Shown piece after piece: positions 1-5,400 of a stretch of 5,885 nt of DNA. The stretch is from Holophaga sp. GTDB lineage: Bacteria; Acidobacteriota; Holophagae; Holophagales; Holophagaceae. The stretch is from the NCBI GenBank assembly GCA_031292735.1, contig JARLGP010000274.1, forward strand, positions 1 to 5,885. Direction: 5' to 3'. The notes below the pieces were generated by a model. That model had not been told where the DNA came from. It searched no databases and saw only the letters and a program-made list of their open reading frames with translations. The number at the start of each line of letters is the position of its first letter. The stretch's first letter is position 1. Position numbers and translations under genes: made by a program.

Positions 1-666
1 CGTGAAGGTGGATCCGGACGCGGTGGGGAGGGGCTGGCCCGCGGCGTCGGGGTAGCCGTTGGTGACGGCGCCGATGGTGCTGGTCTCCAGGGCGTAGGCG
101 GACGCCACGTTCATGGTGCCGTTCTGGGTCTGCGGGTAGAGCTTCACGAACTCCGTGGCCGTGGTGTTCAGGTCATCGTGGTTGCCCCGGAGCGGGAAGA
201 AGCCGATCCCGTTGTTGTAGAGGGACTGGGTGAAGATGGCCCGGGTGTCCTCGCACAGGTTGGGGGGGGTGCTGTAGCCGTAGTTCGCCTCGTTGGGATA
301 CGCCCCGTTGCCCGAGTCGGCCAGATCGCCCACCTGCACGACGAACTTGACCTTTTCCGCGATGAACAGGCTGTTCAACGGGGCGATCAGGCCGATGGCG
401 GCGGTGTTCGGGTTCAAGCCGTCATCCGGGGCGATCCACTGGGTGTCGCCCATCACCGCGAACTTCCAGGCGGACGTGGTGGGCAGGGTGGCCTGGGTGC
501 CCAGCTGGCCGCCGGAGGCCGCCGCACCGCCGCCGCCGCTGCTGCTGCTGCAGCCCATCGCCACCATCCCCATGGCCACCGCGCCGGCGCCGACCGCGGC
601 GCGCTTGATGAATTCGCGCCTCTCCAGACTGTTTGTTGACTTGTTACGGGTTTGATCGTCAGACAT
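1..666 (-). CDS. Tat-exported calcineurin-like metallophosphoesterase, probable lipoprotein (N-terminal part, runs off left edge)
   Basis: The frame is open for 222 codons from the ATG at 666 to the window edge, so the C-terminus is missing. The start is set by an excellent Shine-Dalgarno (AGGAGGT) 7 nt upstream. Residues 15-21 (ERREFIK) form a twin-arginine motif, followed by a small-residue hydrophobic stretch (23-38) and Cys39 in the context AMGC, an atypical lipobox. A Ser/Gly/Ala linker covers about 40-53. Three metallophosphoesterase metal-binding motifs follow: GDTQ (73-76), GDLAD (113-117) and GNHD (161-164), with the expected spacing. The usual His of the first motif is Gln, as in some known calcineurin-like subfamilies. 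Such enzymes hydrolyse phosphomono- or diesters using two metal ions; the substrate here is unknown. Export folded through Tat would fit metal loading in the cytoplasm. The family call is secure; lipidation is likely but not certain. Confidence 0.9.
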   Translation of the reverse strand, partial: MSDDQTRNKSTNSLERREFIKRAAVGAGAVAMGMVAMGCSSSSGGGGAAASGGQLGTQATLPTTSAWKFAVMGDTQWIAPDDGLNPNTAAIGLIAPLNSLFIAEKVKFVVQVGDLADSGNGAYPNEANYGYSTPPNLCEDTRAIFTQSLYNNGIGFFPLRGNHDDLNTTATEFVKLYPQTQNGTMNVASAYALETSTIGAVTNGYPDAAGQPLPTASGSTFT

Positions 667-673
667 TTCCTGG

Positions 674-680
674 ACCTCCT
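674..680 (-). promoter_or_regulatory. Ribosome binding site of the metallophosphoesterase gene
   Basis: The minus strand reads AGGAGGT, a near-perfect anti-16S match, with 7 nt to the ATG at 666. It fixes the start immediately before the Tat signal peptide. Confidence 0.85.
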
Positions 681-705
681 TTTGTTTGGGGGTTATTGTT
701 CACCA

Positions 706-728
706 CCAACGCATGATTTATGCGTTGG
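706..728. repeat. Perfect 9-bp inverted repeat in the phosphoesterase leader
   Basis: The arms CCAACGCAT (706-714) and ATGCGTTGG (720-728) are exact reverse complements separated by 5 nt. The repeat lies about 40 bp upstream of the phosphoesterase ATG and 25 nt upstream of its Shine-Dalgarno. It could be an operator dyad for a dimeric regulator or a stem-loop in the 5' leader of the mRNA. No U-run follows on either strand, so it is not a classic terminator. Confidence 0.6.
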
Positions 729-934
729 CATGGATGGGGCGGCAGACGCTAAGTCCGTGACGTTATTCCTTCCGGCTCGCTCCGGAGAGATCTGTTTTTA
801 TGGCCGAGGTTCGACCGATTGGCTTGGTCTGAGTTTAAAGGGATGGCTGTGACCGGCCCTTGCAATTGATGTAAAAACCTCGCTATGGGACGAATCGTTC
901 ACTTGAAAAGCCGGACAATCTGGTGTCCATGCTG

Positions 935-975
935 CGCCCAGCCTCGCGGTTCCCCTGGAACGGCGAGGCTGGGCG
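935..975 (-). terminator. Long near-perfect hairpin downstream of the YciI-like gene, possible terminator
   Basis: Thirteen consecutive base pairs join 935-947 with 963-975. After one G-G mismatch (948/962), five more pairs (949-953 with 957-961) close on a 3-nt loop. The hairpin starts 22 nt past the stop codon of the minus-strand YciI-like gene, which is the right place for its transcription terminator. No U-tract follows on the minus strand, so termination without help is uncertain. It could instead protect the 3' end of the mRNA or be a dispersed extragenic palindrome. The structure is read directly; the function is inferred. Confidence 0.5.
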
Positions 976-996
976 GGTGCGCGGGGCCGGGGCGGG

Positions 997-1299
997 CTAG
1001 GAAGGCCGGATCGGCGAAGCGGAAGCCGGGCCCACCACCGTGGCCCAGGGGCGCACGCTCCAGCTCAGCACCAGGCCGTTGCGCACATAGGGATCGCCCG
1101 CCGCGAAACGCTCGGCCGCTTCCGGACCGTCCCCCTGGAACAGCAGCAGGGCGCCCTCCGGCGGCTCGCCCACGGCCCCGCCCAGCAGCAGTTCGCCCCG
1201 TTCCACCGCCTGCCAGGCATAACCCAGATGCACATCCCGGAACGCCGTCCGGCGCTGGAGATAATCGGGTGCGGTGACATACGACAGCAGGTAGTGCAT
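997..1299 (-). CDS. YciI-family small protein
   Basis: This is a 100-residue protein, a typical length for the family. It starts MHYLLSYVTAPDYLQRR and shows the YciI pattern: His24 in RDVHLGYAWQAVERGELLLGG, then the strand EGALLLF (48-54), then the conserved GDPYV segment with Asp69 (68-72). In the family the conserved His and Asp face a shared pocket of a ferredoxin-like dimer and are thought to be functional. YciI proteins are related to muconolactone isomerase-like and YCII-domain enzymes, but most have no assigned reaction. The start at 1299 is supported by AGGAGA 4 nt upstream. The last ten or so residues (PASASPIRPS) look like an unstructured tail. It is a cytoplasmic, single-gene unit with its own candidate promoter and a downstream hairpin. 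It is transcribed divergently from the ABC operon, and no functional link is evident. Confidence 0.88.
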   Translation of the reverse strand: MHYLLSYVTAPDYLQRRTAFRDVHLGYAWQAVERGELLLGGAVGEPPEGALLLFQGDGPEAAERFAAGDPYVRNGLVLSWSVRPWATVVGPASASPIRPS

Positions 1300-1335
1300 C
1301 GGATCTCCTGACCTGGATGGGTGAATGCCAAGGTC

Positions 1336-1363
1336 ATCCTACCCCGGTCCGGGAACCCGCCAA
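1336..1363 (-). promoter_or_regulatory. Candidate sigma-70 promoter of the YciI-like gene
   Basis: On the minus strand TTGGCG (1363-1358) and TAGGAT (1341-1336) are separated by 16 nt. Each matches the -35 and -10 consensus at four of six positions. Transcription would start near 1329, giving a leader of about 30 nt that contains the AGGAGA ribosome binding site. The match is moderate and not unique proof. Confidence 0.4.
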
Positions 1364-1512
1364 AGCCCCATTTCACGGCGGTCCCAGGGGCAACGGGCAA
1401 AGGATTCCGTCCCGATCGTCGAACCGTCACACGAGCGTCATGGTCCGGTAACAATCCCCCGGAACAGTGGTGGAATGGCCACCCATGCCTTACCGATCGA
1501 CCCCTTCCTGCC

Positions 1513-1529
1513 GGCATCGCAGCGATGCC
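1513..1529. promoter_or_regulatory. Operator-like 17-bp palindrome upstream of the ABC operon
   Basis: GGCATCGC (1513-1520) and GCGATGCC (1522-1529) are exact reverse complements around a single central A (1521). This 8-1-8 dyad lies about 77 bp before the binding-protein start and 20 bp before a -35-like TTGACC. That position suits a dimeric transcription factor controlling the operon. With a 1-nt centre it is better suited to protein binding than to an RNA hairpin. The regulator is not identifiable here. Confidence 0.45.
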
Positions 1530-1591
1530 CGAAACGTCAGGCGCGGAATTGACCGGGGCCATCCGTCCGTGTGCCTGTAACCCCATCCTGC

Positions 1592-1598
1592 AAAGGAG
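1592..1598 (+). promoter_or_regulatory. Ribosome binding site that fixes the binding-protein start
   Basis: AAAGGAG lies 7 nt before the ATG at 1606. It decides between this start and the upstream in-frame GTG at 1321, because the ATG start is followed at once by a signal peptide. Confidence 0.85.
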
Positions 1599-1605
1599 AA
1601 ACGGT

Positions 1606-2622
1606 ATGCAATTGCCGAACATCAAACGCATGGCCAAGGGCGTCGTCCTGGCGCTGGCCGCCTTCGGCGCCCAGGCCCAGGCCCAGCAGCGGGCCATCTG
1701 CTACAACTGTCCACCGGAGTGGGCCGACTGGGGCACGCAGCTGAAGGCGATCGGCAACCGCCTGCACATCCAGGTGCCGCCGGACAACAAGAACTCCGGC
1801 CAGTCCATCGCCGCGTTGATCGCCGAAAAGAAGTACCCGGTGGCCGACGTCGTCTACCTGGGCGGCATCTCGGCCGACCAGGCCCGCGACGCGGGCGTGC
1901 TGACCCCCTACAAGCCCAAGGGCTGGGAAAAGATCCCGGCCGACCAGAAGGACCCGAACGGCTACTGGTTCACCATCCATTCCGGCACCCTGGGCCTGTT
2001 CGTCAACACCGCCGCGCTGGGCAGGAAGCCGGTGCCCCAGAGCTGGAACGACCTGCTCAAGCCCGAGTACAAGGGCCTCGTCGGCTATCTGGACCCGACC
2101 TCGGCCGCGGTGGGCCAGGTGGGCGTCATGGCGGTCAACCTCGCGCTGGGCGGCAGCTACGAGAACCTTGATCCGGCCATCAAGTTCTTCAAGGCCCTGG
2201 CCAAGAACCAGCCCATCGTGCCGAAGCAGACCTCCTATGCCCGCGTGCTGTCCGGCGAGATCCCCATCCTGATCGACTACGACTTCAACGCCTACCGCGC
2301 CCAGTACACCGACAAGGCGCCGACCCGCTTCGTCATTCCCAGGGAAGGCTCCGTCGTCCTCCCGTATGTCATGGGCCTGGTCAAGGGTGCGCCGAACACC
2401 GAGAACGGCAAGAAGATCCTCGACTACGTGCTTTCCGGCGAGAGCCAGGCCATGTGGGGCGACGCCTACCTGCGCCCGGTGTTTGCCCACTACCTTTCCT
2501 CCGCCACCAAGGCGCGCTTCCTGCCCGACAGCGAGTATGCCCGCGCCCGGCCGGTCAACCTGAAGAAGCTGGCCGCCGCCCAGTCGCGGATCATCGAACG
2601 CTACCAGAACGAGGTCCACTAG
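1606..2622 (+). CDS. ABC transporter periplasmic substrate-binding protein (polyamine / aminophosphonate / iron-type family)
   Basis: The protein has 338 residues. Residues 1-26 form a Sec signal peptide: basic start with K8 and K11, hydrophobic core VVLALAAF, and a cleavage region rich in Ala/Gln (AQAQA). The mature protein is a two-lobe binding protein of the family serving putrescine/spermidine, 2-aminoethylphosphonate and ferric-iron importers. Family landmarks include ADVVYLGGISADQA (80-93), the WFTIHSGTLGLFVN strand (121-134), PQSWNDLLKPEYKG (144-157), YLDPTSAAVGQ (161-171), IPILIDYDFNAY (219-230) and the C-terminal helix region ending at 338. It would capture the ligand in the periplasm and deliver it to the two downstream permeases. 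The mature N-terminus contains a CxxC (Cys32, Cys35), which could form a disulfide after export. The ligand cannot be deduced from sequence. The gene is first in a four-gene operon and is followed by a hairpin that may raise its expression relative to the membrane genes. Confidence 0.9.
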   Translation: MQLPNIKRMAKGVVLALAAFGAQAQAQQRAICYNCPPEWADWGTQLKAIGNRLHIQVPPDNKNSGQSIAALIAEKKYPVADVVYLGGISADQARDAGVLTPYKPKGWEKIPADQKDPNGYWFTIHSGTLGLFVNTAALGRKPVPQSWNDLLKPEYKGLVGYLDPTSAAVGQVGVMAVNLALGGSYENLDPAIKFFKALAKNQPIVPKQTSYARVLSGEIPILIDYDFNAYRAQYTDKAPTRFVIPREGSVVLPYVMGLVKGAPNTENGKKILDYVLSGESQAMWGDAYLRPVFAHYLSSATKARFLPDSEYARARPVNLKKLAAAQSRIIERYQNEVH

Positions 2623-2633
2623 CCTCCCGCGGA

Positions 2634-2652
2634 CCGGCGCCCCCGGCGCCGG
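2634..2652 (+). repeat. GC-rich hairpin between binding-protein and permease genes
   Basis: CCGGCGCC (2634-2641) and GGCGCCGG (2645-2652) pair perfectly over 8 bp with a CCC loop. It lies 12 nt after the binding-protein stop and 26 nt before the permease start. There is no U-tract. Hairpins at this place in ABC import operons (known for malE-malF) stabilise the upstream message or partly stop transcription, so the binding protein is made in excess. That role is inferred here. Confidence 0.55.
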
Positions 2653-2677
2653 CCCGCCCCCATCCGGACGGCCATTC

Positions 2678-3475
2678 ATGATTCTTCTGTTCCTGCCCAC
2701 CGTCGTCTTTTTCGCGGCCTTCTTCATCCTGCCCATGTGCCGGCTGTTCCTCATCGGCGGCCAGGGCGCCACGGGGTGGGCGGCCTATGCCGCGATCCTC
2801 ACCAACGGCAACTACTTCAATGCCCTGGTGGCCACCTTCGGGGTGGCCATCGCCACCACCGTGGTGACCCTGGTGATCAGCGGCATCGCCGGCGTCTTTC
2901 TGCAGCGCCACAAATTTCCCGGCAATTCGACCTTGGTGGCCATGCTGACCCTGCCGCTGGCGTTTCCGGGCGTGGTGGTGGGTTTCATGGTCATCATGCT
3001 GGCCGGCCGCCAGGGCCTGATCGGCACCATGACCGAAGCACTCACCGGCGACCGGATGGTCTTTGCCTATTCGCTGGCCGGCTTGTTCATGGGCTATGTC
3101 TACTTCTCGATTCCGCGCACCATCCTCACCGTGATGGCGGCCACCGAAAAGCTCGACCCGCGCATCGAGGAAGCGGCCCGTTCCCTGGGCGCTTCGCCGT
3201 GGCGGGTGGTGATGGACGTGATCGTGCCCGGCCTCAAGCCGGCGTTCATCTCGGCCGGAGCCATCTGCTTCGCCACGGCGGTGGGGGCGTTCGGCACCGC
3301 GTTCACCCTGGCCACGCGCATCAACGTCCTGCCGATGGTCATCTACACCGAGTTCACCATGTCGGCCAACATCTCCATGGCCGCCGCCCTGAGCTTCGTG
3401 CTGGGCGCGGTGACCTGGCTAGTGCTGGCGCTGGCGCGCACGGCGGCCGGTTCCACCGTGGCCGCGGCGGGCTGA
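2678..3475 (+). CDS. ABC transporter permease, first of two (PotB/binding-protein-dependent type)
   Basis: The 265-residue protein has about six hydrophobic spans, near residues 2-22, 48-74, 84-110, 128-150, 188-212 and 236-256. The cytoplasmic EAA loop, which docks on the ATPase, is clear at 164-186: EEAARSLGASPWRVVMDVIVPGL, with Glu165-Ala-Ala, Gly171 and Pro184. This places it in the BPD_transp_1 inner-membrane family. It should pair with the next permease to form the translocation path. The ATG at 2678 is the first start codon after the binding-protein stop in an otherwise open frame; only a weak GGACGG precedes it. The N-terminus goes straight into the first membrane span, shorter than many relatives, which usually have a basic cytoplasmic lead. 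The 55-nt gap before it contains a hairpin. The family call is secure; the substrate is unknown. Confidence 0.9.
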   Translation: MILLFLPTVVFFAAFFILPMCRLFLIGGQGATGWAAYAAILTNGNYFNALVATFGVAIATTVVTLVISGIAGVFLQRHKFPGNSTLVAMLTLPLAFPGVVVGFMVIMLAGRQGLIGTMTEALTGDRMVFAYSLAGLFMGYVYFSIPRTILTVMAATEKLDPRIEEAARSLGASPWRVVMDVIVPGLKPAFISAGAICFATAVGAFGTAFTLATRINVLPMVIYTEFTMSANISMAAALSFVLGAVTWLVLALARTAAGSTVAAAG

Positions 3476-3476
3476 G

Positions 3477-4304
3477 ATGACCACCCACAAGCTCCTGTTC
3501 GCCCTGCAGCTGGCCTTCACCCTGGCGGTCTCCGCCTTCCTCGTGGTGCCGGTGGTGCTGTCCATGCTGGCCGGACTGACCACCAACTACCTGGTCGGCC
3601 TGGGCAGTGGACTCACCCTGCGCTGGGTGATCGAGGTGTGGAACGGCTACCGCGACACGATCTTCCTTTCCCTCGGCATCGCCGTGGCCTGCCTGGCGGT
3701 CACCCTCGTGCTGGGCGTGCCCACCGCCTACCTCCTGGCGCGGTCCCGCAACCGCATGGCCCGGCTCATCGAGGAGCTCCTGGTGCTGCCGGTGGCCATG
3801 CCCGGGCTGGCCACGGCGCTGGCGCTGATCGTCACCTACGGCGTGTTCCGCGGGTTCCGCACGTCGTGGGTCTTCATCCTGGTCGGCCACGTGCTGTTCA
3901 CCCTGGCCTTCATGGTGCGCTCGGTGCTCGCGGTGCTGTCGGCCATCGACCTGAAGACGCTGGAGGAAGGCGCCGCCTCGCTGGGCGCCGGGTTCCGCCG
4001 GCGGTTCTTCGACATCGTCCTGCCCAACTGCCGCAACGGCATCCTGGCCGGTTCCCTGATGGTGGTCACGCTTTCCGTGGGCGAGTTCAACATGACCTGG
4101 CTGCTGCACACGCCCTTGACCAAGACGCTGCCGGTGGGCCTGGCCGACGCCTACGCCTCGCTGCGCCTGGAAATCGGCAGCGCCTACACGTTGATTTTCT
4201 TCCTGATGATCATCCCGCTGCTGCTCGGCCTGCAGGTCCTGAGCCGGCCGCGCCGCGCGCGTTTCCAGAGCGACGGTGATCCCGTTCCGGAGCCCAAGCC
4301 ATGA
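3477..4304 (+). CDS. ABC transporter permease, second of two (PotC-like type)
   Basis: The 275-residue protein has about six membrane spans, near 10-32, 62-86, 98-122, 130-155, 188-205 and 236-256. Its EAA loop at 163-185 reads EEGAASLGAGFRRRFFDIVLPNC, with the first Ala of EAA replaced by Gly but Gly170 and Pro183 kept. The stretch GEFNMTWLLHTPLTKTLPVGL after the EAA loop is typical of the second permease of polyamine-like importers. The start codon follows the previous stop after a single base, and the stop overlaps the ATPase start as ATGA, so the three genes are likely translationally coupled. It should form a heterodimeric channel with the first permease in the inner membrane. The C-terminal tail (258-275) is polar, Pro/Arg-rich and probably cytoplasmic. 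Confidence 0.9.
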   Translation: MTTHKLLFALQLAFTLAVSAFLVVPVVLSMLAGLTTNYLVGLGSGLTLRWVIEVWNGYRDTIFLSLGIAVACLAVTLVLGVPTAYLLARSRNRMARLIEELLVLPVAMPGLATALALIVTYGVFRGFRTSWVFILVGHVLFTLAFMVRSVLAVLSAIDLKTLEEGAASLGAGFRRRFFDIVLPNCRNGILAGSLMVVTLSVGEFNMTWLLHTPLTKTLPVGLADAYASLRLEIGSAYTLIFFLMIIPLLLGLQVLSRPRRARFQSDGDPVPEPKP

Positions 4305-5350
4305 CCCTGCCCCCCGCCGAACCGCTGGCGATCCGCCTGCAATCCTGCGCCAAGACCTTCGACAACGGCGTCCGGGCGCTGGAGCCCATGGACCTCGCCA
4401 TCGAGGCCGGCGAAACGCTGGTGCTGCTGGGACCGTCCGGCTGCGGCAAGACCACGACGCTGCGCCTGATCGCCGGGCTCGAGCATCCGGATGCCGGCGG
4501 CAAGGTGCTGTTCGACGACCGCGACGTCACCCGGGAGAGCATCGAGAAGCGCAACGTCGGCATGGTCTTCCAGTCCTACGCGCTGTTCCCCAACATGACC
4601 GTGGCCGAGAACGTCGGCTACGGCCTGCGCATCCGCAGCGTCCCGGCCAGGGAACTGCGCGCGCGCGTCTCCGAGATGCTCTCCATGATGCGCATCGAGG
4701 CCCTGGCCGACCGGCGCGTCGACCAGATCTCCGGCGGCCAGCGCCAGCGCGTCGCCCTGGCCCGCGCCCTGGCCGTAGAGCCGCGCGCGCTGCTGCTGGA
4801 CGAGCCGCTCACCTCGCTGGATGCCAAGCTGCGGGAGACCTTGCGGGTGGAGATCAACATGCTGCTGCGCCGGCTGGGCATCACCACCATCTACGTCACC
4901 CACGACCAGACCGAGGCCATGGCGCTCGGCGACCGGATCATCGTCATGTCGCGCGGGCGGGTGGCGCAGACCGGCACCCCGCGGGAAATCTACCACCAGC
5001 CTGCCTCGGCGTTCGTCGCCGACTTCATCGGCACCATGAACCGCCTGCAAGGCGAGATGAGGGGCCGGCGTTTCGTCTGCGCCTCCGGAACGCTCAACTG
5101 GACCGGCCAACGGGACGACATCCGCGAGCTGCTGTTCCGTCCCGAGGATGTGCGCATCGCCGAAGACGCCGAGGCCGCCGATCTTTCCGGCACCATCACC
5201 GCCGCCTTCTTCATCGGCGACCGCACCCGCCTGTTCATCGACGTTTCCGAGGGCCAGCCGCTGGTCATCGAAAGCCCGGCGCGCTGCACCCTGCAGGTGG
5301 GCCAGCCGGTCCGCCTGCAGGTGGATTCCAAAGGCCTGCTCGCCCTCTGA
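4301..5350 (+). CDS. ABC transporter ATP-binding protein with TOBE domain (PotA/FbpC-like)
   Basis: The 349-residue protein has a complete nucleotide-binding domain: Walker A GPSGCGKT (44-51), Q-loop Gln91 in VFQSYALFPNMTV, signature ISGGQRQR (143-150), Walker B LLLDEP with catalytic Glu168 (164-169), D-loop SLD (172-174) and switch His201 in YVTHDQTEAM. A C-terminal TOBE-type regulatory region begins near 270, with LFRPEDV (278-284) and the following beta strands. Length and order match the PotA/FbpC/UgpC class, which acts as a cytoplasmic dimer on two permeases. Canonical LSGGQ is ISGGQ and the usual LS[AN]LD is LTSLD; both are mild variants and all catalytic residues are present, so it should be active. 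Its start overlaps the preceding stop by 4 nt (ATGA), with CGGAG 8 nt upstream. It is the last gene of the operon. Confidence 0.95.
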   Translation: MTLPPAEPLAIRLQSCAKTFDNGVRALEPMDLAIEAGETLVLLGPSGCGKTTTLRLIAGLEHPDAGGKVLFDDRDVTRESIEKRNVGMVFQSYALFPNMTVAENVGYGLRIRSVPARELRARVSEMLSMMRIEALADRRVDQISGGQRQRVALARALAVEPRALLLDEPLTSLDAKLRETLRVEINMLLRRLGITTIYVTHDQTEAMALGDRIIVMSRGRVAQTGTPREIYHQPASAFVADFIGTMNRLQGEMRGRRFVCASGTLNWTGQRDDIRELLFRPEDVRIAEDAEAADLSGTITAAFFIGDRTRLFIDVSEGQPLVIESPARCTLQVGQPVRLQVDSKGLLAL

Positions 5351-5382
5351 GCGTCCGGAACCGGGAACGCCGATCCGAACGC
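5351..5382. terminator. Weak stem-loop between convergent genes, possible terminator
   Basis: GCGTCCGGA (5351-5359) and TCCGAACGC (5374-5382) can pair with one mismatch (4 bp + 4 bp) around a 14-nt loop, directly after the ATPase stop codon. The position between two convergent genes suits a shared terminator, but there is no T-run on either side. It is a weak candidate only. Confidence 0.22.
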
Positions 5383-5400
5383 ACAAGGAGGCCGACGCAG

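Larger units (their letters stand above)
667..996. other. Intergenic region between the phosphoesterase and YciI-like genes
   Basis: No credible gene is seen in these 330 bases. Composition is less GC-rich than the flanking genes between about 680 and 930, as expected for a promoter region. The stretch holds the phosphoesterase ribosome binding site, the 706-728 inverted repeat and the 935-975 hairpin. The phosphoesterase promoter must lie here on the minus strand, but I found no convincing -35/-10 pair and no clear Pho box. Confidence 0.6.
1300..1605. other. Divergent intergenic region upstream of the ABC import operon
   Basis: These 306 bases separate the minus-strand YciI-like gene from the plus-strand operon and should carry promoters for both. 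Visible elements are the YciI promoter candidate (1336-1363), the palindrome at 1513-1529 and the binding-protein ribosome binding site. A -35-like TTGACC lies at 1549-1554 on the plus strand, but no good -10 hexamer sits 16-18 nt downstream, so I do not call the operon promoter. The binding-protein reading frame is open back to a GTG at 1321. That upstream stretch has no signal-peptide character and is treated as non-coding. Confidence 0.6.

Noticed and set aside
178..655. Two plus-strand frames of 120-153 codons
   Set aside because: They are antisense to the Tat phosphoesterase, which has three metal motifs and a good ribosome binding site; translations are repetitive.
768..798. Short stem (TCCGG / CCGGA) followed by TCTGTTTTTA on the plus strand, terminator-like
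   Set aside because: No plus-strand gene precedes it, the stem is only 5 bp, and the T-run is offset from the stem.
652..852. 66-codon plus-strand frame in the phosphoesterase leader
   Set aside because: It starts at TTG without a ribosome binding site, overlaps the phosphoesterase start on the other strand and covers the leader inverted repeat; no recognisable protein.
1549..1581. TTGACC followed by CTGTAA as operon promoter
   Set aside because: The spacing is about 20 nt, too long for sigma-70, and no better -10 lies at 16-18 nt.
1321..1605. In-frame N-terminal extension of the binding protein from a GTG at 1321
   Set aside because: The ATG at 1606 has a strong ribosome binding site and is followed immediately by a signal peptide; the extension would bury that signal and has no family character.
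1537..2772. 411-codon open frame on the minus strand
   Set aside because: It is antisense to the well-supported binding-protein gene, with low-complexity Gly/Arg/Val/Asp-rich translation typical of GC-rich shadow frames.
3354..4109. 251-codon open frame on the minus strand, very rich in Gln, His, Gly and Glu
   Set aside because: It is a shadow of the two permease genes, whose EAA loops and membrane spans are unambiguous.
5384..5400. AAGGAGG on the plus strand after the ATPase gene
   Set aside because: No plausible plus-strand start codon or coding frame follows; the region is the 3' end of the convergent Amt gene.
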